A stretch of DNA of 23,098 nucleotides, taken from positions 1 through 23,098 of the forward strand of contig CAMLGD010000025.1 in NCBI GenBank assembly GCA_946479405.1. The letters are read 5' to 3'. A program made the translations under genes and the position numbers. Position 1 is the stretch's first letter. Each line of letters begins with the position of its first letter. The notes under the pieces are model-generated. The model made no database searches. It saw only the letters and a program-made list of their open reading frames with translations, and was not told the DNA's origin. Below are positions 7,405 to 13,313 of the stretch, in pieces. Source of the DNA: an uncultured Vogesella sp. (GTDB lineage: Bacteria > Pseudomonadota > Gammaproteobacteria > Burkholderiales > Chromobacteriaceae).

Positions 7405-7722
7405 TCAAGGCGTCACCGCAGCCATTACCCACTGCTGATAGGCCATGGTGCCCGCCGCCAGTGGCAGCGCGATAATTTCCGGCACATCATACGGGTGCAG
7501 CTCTTGGATTCTTTGCTCCAGGGCTGCATATACTGTGTCGGTAGTCTTGAGCAACAGCGGTACCTCGCGTGCCCGCTCCACCTGCCCCTGCCAACGGTAA
7601 ACCGATTCACACTCGGGCAGAATGTTGGCACAGGCGGCCAGGCGCTCGCTAACCAGCGTTTCGACCAGCTGCTTTGCCAGCATGGCATCCGGCACATTGC
7701 ACACAACCAGTAACACTTTCAT
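7405..7722 (-). CDS. cutA: CutA-family divalent-cation tolerance protein
   Basis: CutA1 proteins are small, very stable trimers linked to copper and divalent-cation tolerance; their molecular job is not settled. The 105-residue protein matches the family over its whole length: LAACANILP, SVYRWQGQVE, the PLLLKT strand and HPYDVPEI, which lines the trimer interface. The start MKVLLVVCNVPD fits the first beta strand. It diverges from fxsA with only 15 bases between the two ATGs, so its promoter must lie inside the fxsA reading frame. No strong Shine-Dalgarno is visible. In E. coli cutA and fxsA also lie in the same neighbourhood, near aspA and groES (established). Confidence 0.92.
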   Translation of the reverse strand: MKVLLVVCNVPDAMLAKQLVETLVSERLAACANILPECESVYRWQGQVERAREVPLLLKTTDTVYAALEQRIQELHPYDVPEIIALPLAAGTMAYQQWVMAAVTP

Positions 7723-7737
7723 GCGGATATCCGTTTC

Positions 7738-8190
7738 ATGCGTGGATTATTGATTTTATTACTGCTTTACCCGTTTCTAGAAATGTACTCACTCTTCCTG
7801 CTGGCCGACAAGATTGGCGGTGGCTGGACCCTGCTGTGGGTCATTGCCAGCTTCTTCTTGGGCAGCCTGCTGATGCGCGGCAGCAAGCTGGGCGGCTTGC
7901 TGACCGTAGCCGCCACCCTGCGCGAAGGCAAGGTGGGGTTGTTCTCGCTACTGTGGCCGTTGCGCATCATGATTGCCGGCCTGCTACTGGCGATTCCCGG
8001 TCTAATCAGCGACGTTTTCGCCTTGCTGCTGCTGTTGCCTTGGCCCAGCCCTAAGCTGGCCGAGATCAATCTGGACGAGCGCTTCCGTGCCGGCCCGCAA
8101 CCAAACGGCGAGCAGCAGGGCAAGGACATCATCGAGGGAGAATACGAACGCGTGGACCCGCGCACACCTAGCGACCGTCATCTGCACTAG
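7738..8190 (+). CDS. fxsA: FxsA-family inner-membrane protein
   Basis: FxsA is a small cytoplasmic-membrane protein; in E. coli its overproduction relieves F-exclusion of phage T7 (established), and the normal role is unknown. The 150-residue protein starts MRGLLILLLLYPFLEMY, the family hallmark. Two to four hydrophobic segments lie between residues 3 and 100: the first at 3-22, the second at about 28-47, and further ones around 62-100. A hydrophilic tail rich in Asn, Glu and Arg follows. The 3' end overlaps the convergent yggU gene by 23 bases. The promoter must lie within cutA. Confidence 0.9.
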   Translation: MRGLLILLLLYPFLEMYSLFLLADKIGGGWTLLWVIASFFLGSLLMRGSKLGGLLTVAATLREGKVGLFSLLWPLRIMIAGLLLAIPGLISDVFALLLLLPWPSPKLAEINLDERFRAGPQPNGEQQGKDIIEGEYERVDPRTPSDRHLH

Positions 8191-8488
8191 ACGGCGCCGC
8201 CGGCAGCAGACGGGCCAATACCTCGCAGGCACTCAAGCCAACGATGGCCACGATCTTGTGGCGGTTACGCTCGCCGGATAGCAGGCTGACACTGCGGCGC
8301 GGCACCACCAGGTAATCAGCCAGCCACAACAGCAGTGCGGCATTCGCCTTGCCTTCCACTGGTGGCGCGGCCAACCTGATCTTGAGCGCCTCACCGTGTT
8401 CTCCGGCCACCTCACTCTTGCGGGCTCCCGGCTGCACATGCAAGGTTAGCCGCACGCCTGCAGGGTTTTCTGTCAACCAGGGTTTCAT
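8168..8488 (-). CDS. yggU: YggU/DUF167-family protein
   Basis: This 106-residue protein belongs to the DUF167 (YggU) family of small conserved proteins with no settled function. It shows the family core: LTLHVQPGARKSEV, LKIRLAAPPVEGKANAALL and SLLSGERNRHKIV. The open frame reaches further upstream, but ATG 8488 (MKPWLTENPAG) has AGAAGG ahead of it at proper spacing and gives the usual length. It faces dps (divergent, 70 bases between starts) and overlaps the end of fxsA. In many proteobacteria YggU follows yggT; no yggT is present here. One repeat 9-mer lies at 8367-8375, encoding part of the RLAAP stretch. Confidence 0.88.
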   Translation of the reverse strand: MKPWLTENPAGVRLTLHVQPGARKSEVAGEHGEALKIRLAAPPVEGKANAALLLWLADYLVVPRRSVSLLSGERNRHKIVAIVGLSACEVLARLLPAAPSSADDGR

Positions 8489-8558
8489 TGGCGCCTTCTT
8501 GTTCGCAAAGAGGCAATTGTAGAACGTAACGCAGTATTGATCAGACAGGAGCAACAAT

Positions 8559-9023
8559 ATGGATATCGGTATTTCCGCCCAGGACCGCGCCCGCATTGCA
8601 GAAGGCTTGTCCCGCTTGCTGGCCGACAGCTACACCCTCTACCTGAAAACCCACTTCTTCCACTGGAACGTGACCGGGCCGATGTTCCAGACCCTGCACC
8701 TGATGTTCGAAACCCAGTACAACGAGCTGGCACTGGCCGTCGATCAGATCGCCGAGCGCATCCGCGCGCTGGATCACATCGCCCCCGGCAGCTACGGCGA
8801 CTACGCCCGCCTGACCTCGATCAGCGAAAGCAAGGGCGTACCCAAGGCGCAGGATATGATTCGCGAGCTGGTACAGGGCCATGAAACCGTGTGCCGCACC
8901 GCGCGTTCCCTGTTTCCGCTGGCAGATGCTGCCAGTGACGAGCCGACCGCCGACCTGCTGACCCAGCGCCTGCAAGTGCATGAAAAAACAGCCTGGATGC
9001 TGCGCAGCCTGCTGGAAAACTAA
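8559..9023 (+). CDS. dps: Dps-family DNA-binding ferritin-like protein
   Basis: Dps forms a 12-subunit shell that oxidises iron(II) with peroxide, stores iron and protects DNA under stress. The 154-residue protein carries the inter-subunit ferroxidase ligands in the right order: H35 (FFHWNVTG), H47, E51 (Asp in E. coli), D62 and E66 in [12 protein letters not shown]. The N-terminal tail is short and not lysine-rich, so DNA binding of the E. coli kind is doubtful. A clear AGGAG lies ahead of the ATG. The gene stands alone as a transcript start; I see no convincing OxyR site or -35/-10 pair in the 70 bases upstream. Confidence 0.93.
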   Translation: MDIGISAQDRARIAEGLSRLLADSYTLYLKTHFFHWNVTGPMFQTLHLMFETQYNELALAVDQIAERIRALDHIAPGSYGDYARLTSISESKGVPKAQDMIRELVQGHETVCRTARSLFPLADAASDEPTADLLTQRLQVHEKTAWMLRSLLEN

Positions 9024-9038
9024 GCGTCGTTACGGGCG

Positions 9039-9047
9039 TGCTACACT
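9039..9047 (+). promoter_or_regulatory. Extended -10 promoter candidate for the TonB-like gene
   Basis: TGCTACACT is an extended -10 (TG-N-TACACT). It ends 6 bases before the ATG at 9054, so transcription would begin at or next to the start codon. No convincing -35 is present, as is allowed for extended -10 promoters. Confidence 0.35.
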
Positions 9048-9053
9048 GCTGGC

Positions 9054-9770
9054 ATGCCCGCTCCAAACCGTTTCGGCCCGCCGCCCGCCACGGTGGACCC
9101 CTCTCTCTTCAAGGTCGCGATCATGGTATCGCTGGCCTTGCACTTGTTATTGCTGCTCGCACTCAGTGGCTGGCTCCCCGGCAGCAATACGCCCGCGGTC
9201 AACTTGCCGATTTCCTCGCTGCAAGTCACCTTGCTGACCACCCCAGCCGGCCCCACACCGCAACGCGCCCAGGTGCTGGCCCAGCACGATAGCCAGGGTA
9301 GTCAGCATGCAACCCCGCTATCCGCCGCCACGCCGCAAGCCGAACAGCAACCACCGGCACCGACCCGCGTGGCCAATGCCCGGTTGCTCTCCGCTCAGCC
9401 TGCCACCGCGCAACGCCCACAGGCCAAGCTGGCCACTGCCGCAGTAGGCGTCAGCTGGGCAAACTACGTGGAGGACTGGCGCCACCGGGTAGAAGACATC
9501 GGCAATCGCAACTATCCGCCTGAAGCGCGACAACAGAACCTGTTCGGCAGCCTGGAGCTGCTGGTCACCATCCGCGCCGATGGCGCCTTGCTGGATGTCC
9601 GTGTGCTGCGCAGCTCTGGTACCGCGGTGCTGGACGAGGCGGCGTTACGCATCGTGCGCCAGGCCGCCCCCTACCCGCCGTTTCCGTCCACGTTGGCCGC
9701 AGAATACGGCTCGCTGCAAGTCGTGAGAAAATGGACCTTTACCACCACCAACCAGCTGGCTGGCAGCTGA
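9054..9770 (+). CDS. TonB-like energy transducer protein
   Basis: TonB proteins transmit proton-motive energy from ExbB/ExbD to outer-membrane receptors. The 238-residue protein has a short cytoplasmic start and one membrane anchor at about 23-41. A Pro/Ala/Gln-rich periplasmic linker runs to about 135. The C-terminal TonB domain contains RNYPPEARQQNLFGSLELLV, a DGALLDVRVLRSSG stretch and PYPPFP. No exbB or exbD is adjacent, so it may borrow another pair or act in a different envelope role. No Shine-Dalgarno is seen before ATG 9054; ATG 9123 has AAGG upstream but would begin inside the membrane anchor, so it is less likely. Confidence 0.85.
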   Translation: MPAPNRFGPPPATVDPSLFKVAIMVSLALHLLLLLALSGWLPGSNTPAVNLPISSLQVTLLTTPAGPTPQRAQVLAQHDSQGSQHATPLSAATPQAEQQPPAPTRVANARLLSAQPATAQRPQAKLATAAVGVSWANYVEDWRHRVEDIGNRNYPPEARQQNLFGSLELLVTIRADGALLDVRVLRSSGTAVLDEAALRIVRQAAPYPPFPSTLAAEYGSLQVVRKWTFTTTNQLAGS

Positions 9771-9783
9771 ACAAGGAATTGCC

Positions 9784-10152
9784 ATGTATGAAGTCAACCG
9801 CAGTGTCGCCGTCCTGAAACCCCGCCAGGCCTTCCTGGACTGGCTGCTGCAACTGCCGGGCAATCTGGAAGGCAGCCTGCAGCTGGAAGAACTGCGCCGC
9901 GACTGTAACGCGCTGCTGATTCCCGCAGCCGATGACTACGCCAGCGCCCAGGACTTCGTCCACCACCACTACCGCACCCTGTTTGGCGCTGAGCTGGCGG
10001 ACTGGTGCGACGACGACGCCTTCTGGCCCGAACTGTCGCCGCAGCTGTTCCTGCAGTGGTTTGATGTGGAAATCCATTCCGTGCTCACCGACCTGGTGGA
10101 TTTCCCGCTGGAACGTGAACCGTTCGTGCCATTCGACCTGGACCAGGAATAA
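9784..10152 (+). CDS. Unrecognised small acidic protein
   Basis: I do not recognise this 122-residue protein. It has no signal peptide, membrane segment or cysteine cluster. It is acidic, especially near the C terminus (DLVDFPLEREPFVPFDLDQE), and rich in aromatic residues, with HHHY at about 61 and a FLQWFDVEIHSVLTDL stretch. The start is supported by AAGGAA ahead of the ATG. It begins 13 bases after the TonB-like stop codon and is probably co-transcribed with it; the 4HBT thioesterase follows after 81 bases. Codon use and GC match the neighbours, so it looks native. It resembles the short conserved hypothetical proteins common in betaproteobacteria, but I cannot name the family. Confidence 0.8.
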   Translation: MYEVNRSVAVLKPRQAFLDWLLQLPGNLEGSLQLEELRRDCNALLIPAADDYASAQDFVHHHYRTLFGAELADWCDDDAFWPELSPQLFLQWFDVEIHSVLTDLVDFPLEREPFVPFDLDQE

Positions 10153-10172
10153 AGCCACATCCGTTTTTGCCA

Positions 10173-10191
10173 CCGGCCGCCAAGCGGCCGG
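10173..10191. repeat. GC-rich hairpin between the unknown gene and the thioesterase
   Basis: CCGGCCGC and GCGGCCGG form a perfect 8-bp stem with a CAA loop. No T tract follows on either strand, so it is a doubtful terminator. It could weaken read-through or protect the 3' end of the upstream mRNA (inference). Confidence 0.5.
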
Positions 10192-10233
10192 GGCCGCCGG
10201 CAACGCACCGGCCACTTTCACGAAGGGGAATCC

Positions 10234-10644
10234 ATGCCACACCACACCAAGATCAAGGTTCGCGGTTATCACCTTGACCTGTACAGCCATGTCAACAACG
10301 CACGCTACCTGGAGTTCCTGGAAGAAGCCCGCTGGACGTTTTTCGAGGATCGTGCCGACCTGCCCGCCTTTCTGGCCTCCGGTATTGCGCTGATCGTGGT
10401 CAACATCAATATTGACTACCGTCATCCGGCAACGATGAACGATGAACTGCTGATCGAAACTTCGGTAAAATCGGTGGGCAATCGCAGCAGCGTGATCCAC
10501 CAGTGCGTCAAACTGGCCGCCAGCGGCAAGATCGCTGCCGAAGCCGATGTGACCCTGGTGGCCTACGATGGCCGCCAGCAAAAAGCCGTCCTGATCGACG
10601 GGGAGCTGCGGGAACTTCTGGAATCACTGCAGCACCAAGCCTGA
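10234..10644 (+). CDS. 4HBT (hotdog-fold) acyl-CoA thioesterase
   Basis: Members of this class hydrolyse acyl-CoA thioesters. The 136-residue protein has the signature HLDLYSHVNNARYLEFLEEA near residues 13-32, with the probable catalytic D15. The beta strands that complete one hotdog fold follow. It resembles YbgC/FadM-type enzymes in length. AAGGGGAA lies upstream of the ATG at good spacing. There is no tol-pal cluster beside it, so the YbgC name is not given. The substrate cannot be told from the sequence. Confidence 0.87.
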   Translation: MPHHTKIKVRGYHLDLYSHVNNARYLEFLEEARWTFFEDRADLPAFLASGIALIVVNINIDYRHPATMNDELLIETSVKSVGNRSSVIHQCVKLAASGKIAAEADVTLVAYDGRQQKAVLIDGELRELLESLQHQA

Positions 10645-10662
10645 TCGTCGCCACAGCCTGGC

Positions 10663-10672
10663 TGCGGCCAAC
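10663..10672 (+). repeat. Intergenic copy of the TGCGGCCAAC repeat
   Basis: CTGCGGCCAAC lies in the 41-base gap between the thioesterase stop and the lipoprotein ATG. It occupies the place where a Shine-Dalgarno would be expected to begin; no strong ribosome site is visible for the next gene. Confidence 0.6.
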
Positions 10673-10685
10673 CTGGAACACCAAC

Positions 10686-11171
10686 ATGAAGCTCAACAAA
10701 GCCCTGCTCACTGCTGTCCTTGGCGCCACCATGGCGCTGAGCGGCTGTTTCACCGACGGCGCGCCGGCAGTGCAGTACACCAGCCTTTCCGGGCAGCAAG
10801 CCAGTACCGACAGCCTGAAAGGCAAGGTAGTGCTGGTGAACTTCTGGGCCACCAGCTGCAGCGGCTGCATGGCGGAAATGCCCAAACTGGTCGCCACCCA
10901 GCAAAAATACGCAGCACAGGGCTTCCAGACCGTGGCGGTGGCGATGAGCTACGATCCGCCCAACTATGTACAAAGCTACGTCAACGACAAGAAGCTGCCG
11001 TTCTTCGTGGCGCTGGATAGCCAGGGCAACATCGCCAAGGCATTTGGCGACATCCAGCTGACGCCGACATCGATCCTGATCGACAAGCAGGGCAATATCA
11101 TCAAACGCTTTGTCGGTGAGCCTGACTTTGCCGAGCTGCATCAATTGATCGAGCAGAACCTCAAGGCCTGA
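10686..11171 (+). CDS. TlpA-like thioredoxin-fold lipoprotein
   Basis: Such proteins act as membrane-anchored periplasmic thiol-disulfide reductases or peroxidases. The 161-residue protein has a lipoprotein signal peptide with lipobox LSGC and C21 as the predicted lipidated residue. A TlpA/AhpC-type thioredoxin fold follows. The redox motif is WATSCSGC (C58, C61) and the cis-Pro loop is LTPTS (P127). Most TlpA proteins read WATWC-x-P-C; the Ser-Gly dipeptide and missing Trp/Pro here should shift the redox potential (inference). The open frame extends upstream, but the lipoprotein signal fixes ATG 10686. No strong Shine-Dalgarno is seen. It ends at a strong terminator. Confidence 0.88.
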   Translation: MKLNKALLTAVLGATMALSGCFTDGAPAVQYTSLSGQQASTDSLKGKVVLVNFWATSCSGCMAEMPKLVATQQKYAAQGFQTVAVAMSYDPPNYVQSYVNDKKLPFFVALDSQGNIAKAFGDIQLTPTSILIDKQGNIIKRFVGEPDFAELHQLIEQNLKA

Positions 11172-11182
11172 TCCAGAACCAC

Positions 11183-11216
11183 AAAAAAGCCGCTTTCGAT
11201 GGAAAGCGGCTTTTTT
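11183..11216. terminator. Bidirectional terminator between the lipoprotein gene and moeB
   Basis: AAAAAAGCCGCTTTC and GAAAGCGGCTTTTTT form a 15-bp perfect stem around a GATG loop. T runs on both strands serve the two convergent genes. Confidence 0.93.
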
Positions 11217-11233
11217 CATGCTGCGGGCAACTG

Positions 11234-11995
11234 TTACGGTCGCTGCGCACACACCGGGCAATCCGGGTCGCGTGGCACCTTCAGCTGGCGGAAGCTGCCA
11301 TCCAGTGCGTCATACAACGTCAGCTGCCCCAAGGTTGGCCGCAGTCCCGCCAGCAGCTTGATCGCCTCCACCGCCTGCAGGCTGCCGATCACCCCCACCA
11401 GCGGCGCCAGCACGCCAAAGGTAGCGCATGGGCCATCCGTGGCCTCGCCTTCCTCCGGAAACAGGCAGTGGTAGCACGGAGAGGCTGCGTCGCGCGTGTC
11501 GTACACCGCCAGCTGGCCGGAAAAACGCACTGCAGCGCCGGACACCAATGGCACAGCGGCAGCCACGCAAGCGCGGTTGATCGCATGGCGGGTGGCAAAG
11601 TTGTCCGAGCAATCTAGCACCAGGTCGTGCGCCGCCACTTCTGCGGCCAACGTTGCCCCTTGCAGCCGTTCAGGCAACAGTCGCAGCTGCACGTCCGGGT
11701 TGATCGCCGCCAACCGCATGGCAGCCGACGCTACCTTGTTTTGCCCCAGCGTAGTCGTATCGTGAATGACCTGCCGCTGCAGATTGGTCAACTCCACGAT
11801 GTCGTCGTCTACCAGCGTCAGCTGGCCAATGCCTGCGCTGGCCAGGTACAGCAGTGCCGGCGCCCCCAGGCCACCGGCGCCCACCACCAGCACGCGGGCC
11901 GCCAGCAGGCGCTCCTGGCCTGCAACGTCGATTTCCGGCAGCAGGATGTGCCGGCTGTAACGCAGCAGCGCTGCGTCGTCGAGTTCTTTGCTCAT
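11234..11995 (-). CDS. moeB: MoeB/ThiF-family adenylyltransferase (E1-like)
   Basis: These enzymes adenylate the C-terminal glycine of a small sulfur carrier, MoaD in molybdopterin synthesis or ThiS in thiamine synthesis. The 253-residue protein has the nucleotide motif VVGAGGLGAPALLYLASAGI, LVDDDIVELTNLQRQ, and DCSDNFATR for ATP/Mg binding. Zinc is held by two CxxC pairs, CYHC near 172 and CPVC near the C terminus. The length and lack of a rhodanese domain fit MoeB, but ThiF or HesA cannot be excluded, and no moa or thi gene is adjacent. Its start lies 5 bases after the T tail of the ntrX terminator, and no ribosome site is obvious. Two repeat 9-mers are inside the gene. Confidence 0.88.
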   Translation of the reverse strand: MSKELDDAALLRYSRHILLPEIDVAGQERLLAARVLVVGAGGLGAPALLYLASAGIGQLTLVDDDIVELTNLQRQVIHDTTTLGQNKVASAAMRLAAINPDVQLRLLPERLQGATLAAEVAAHDLVLDCSDNFATRHAINRACVAAAVPLVSGAAVRFSGQLAVYDTRDAASPCYHCLFPEEGEATDGPCATFGVLAPLVGVIGSLQAVEAIKLLAGLRPTLGQLTLYDALDGSFRQLKVPRDPDCPVCAQRP

Positions 11996-12000
11996 GATGC

Positions 12001-12024
12001 AAAAACGGCCGCCAAGGCGGCCGT
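12001..12024 (-). terminator. Terminator after ntrX, directly abutting moeB
   Basis: ACGGCCGCC and GGCGGCCGT form a 9-bp stem with a 2-base core, followed by T5 on the minus strand. It lies 20 bases past the ntrX stop codon and ends 5 bases before the moeB ATG, leaving no room for a separate moeB promoter in the gap. Confidence 0.8.
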
Positions 12025-12044
12025 CCCGTAAGTTGTTACGCCGT

Positions 12045-13313
12045 TTATTCCTCGGCGGTCTTGCGACTGAATTTCACACCCAGCTGCTTGAGCTTGCGGT
12101 ACAGGTGGGTGCGTTCCAGCCCCACTTTCTGTGCCACGCGACTCATATTGCCGTTTTCCAGCACGATGTGGTACTCGAAATAACGCCGTTCCAGTTGCTC
12201 GCGCAGTTCGCGCAGCGGCAAGTTGAAGTCGAACCCGGTTTCTTCTACCGGTTTTTCATGGCGGAACTGGGCCAGGACCTTGTTCACTTCCACTACGTCG
12301 ATTTCTTCCGCCTCGGTGGTCAGCCCCAGGCTCTTGATGATACTGCGCAGCTGTTCCAGGTTGCCCGGCCAGTCGTACTGGCGCATGGCATTCAGCGCCG
12401 CGGTGGTCAGCTTGCGCGTCGGAATCTGCTTGGACTCGACCAGCTCGTGCAGGATCTGCTCGGCGATGAAAATAATGTCCTCAGCATGCTCACGCAACGG
12501 CGGAATCGGCACGATTACACTGGATAGCGCCGTCAGCATGCGGTTATCGCACTCCGGATCCACCAGCAACTCCTGCAGCGGGCGACTGCAGGAACACACC
12601 AGCCGCACATTGAAGCGATCCAGCTTGGACAGCAGGAACAGCAGGCCCTGCTGCGTGCGACGGTTGTACTGCCCGATGTCCGGCAGGAACAGCACGCCAT
12701 TATTGGCCTTCTGCAACAGCTCCAGCGGCGCATCGGCCAACTGCTCCAACTTGGCCGGCATCACCCACGGCATATTGCCGTGGTGGAAAAAACGCGCCAC
12801 CAGTTCGAAACCGACGCCGGGTTCGCCAGTGAGCAATACCGGGGACTTCACCTTGGAAACGCGATCCAGCTGCCGTTTCAGCTCCTGAATCGGTGCACTC
12901 TTGCCGAGCTTGTCCAGATTCAGCGAGGTATTCGCCTGCATGTCACCGTACTTGAGTGCACGTTGCACGGTGGTCAGCAGTTTCTGTAGCGCAATCGGTT
13001 TTTCCAGGAAATCGAAAGCACCGATGCGGGTCGCCTCAACCGCGGTATCGATGCTGGCATGGCCAGACATCATCACCACCGGCATGTTCAACTGTCCGGA
13101 CTTGGCCCACTCCTTGAGCAGGGTGACGCCGTCGCAGTCCGGCATCCAGATATCCAGCAATACCAGTGCTGGCCGGGTCTGCCCCCGCAACTGACGGGCT
13201 ACTTCGGCATTTTCGGCAAGCGCTACGGTAAAACCTTCGTCCTGCAGGATCTCCGAGAGCAATTCCCGGATACCGATTTCGTCATCAACAATCAGAATGT
13301 CGCTGCTTCGCAT
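12045..13313 (-). CDS. ntrX: NtrX-type response regulator with degenerate AAA+ domain
   Basis: NtrX is the partner of the NtrY kinase. The 422-residue protein has an intact receiver domain (D10-D11, phosphorylation site D54, K105). The central AAA+ domain is decayed: Walker A reads GEPGVGFE with F169 in place of the catalytic lysine. Only 37 residues separate F169 from the GVLFLPDIG strand, so the GAFTGA loop is missing and the Walker B acidic pair is altered (P211-D212). The C-terminal Fis-type helix-turn-helix is intact (NMSRVAQKVGLERTHLYRKL, from about 389). It should bind DNA but not drive sigma-54 polymerase. It overlaps ntrY by one base (TAATG) and ends at a terminator. Confidence 0.92.
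   Translation of the reverse strand: MRSSDILIVDDEIGIRELLSEILQDEGFTVALAENAEVARQLRGQTRPALVLLDIWMPDCDGVTLLKEWAKSGQLNMPVVMMSGHASIDTAVEATRIGAFDFLEKPIALQKLLTTVQRALKYGDMQANTSLNLDKLGKSAPIQELKRQLDRVSKVKSPVLLTGEPGVGFELVARFFHHGNMPWVMPAKLEQLADAPLELLQKANNGVLFLPDIGQYNRRTQQGLLFLLSKLDRFNVRLVCSCSRPLQELLVDPECDNRMLTALSSVIVPIPPLREHAEDIIFIAEQILHELVESKQIPTRKLTTAALNAMRQYDWPGNLEQLRSIIKSLGLTTEAEEIDVVEVNKVLAQFRHEKPVEETGFDFNLPLRELREQLERRYFEYHIVLENGNMSRVAQKVGLERTHLYRKLKQLGVKFSRKTAEE

Noticed and set aside
10173..10191. GC hairpin after the unknown gene as an intrinsic terminator
   Set aside because: No T tract follows on either strand; it is kept only as a hairpin.
10503..10685. Upstream extension of the TlpA-like frame into the thioesterase gene
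   Set aside because: The lipoprotein signal peptide must be N-terminal, which fixes the start at 10686.
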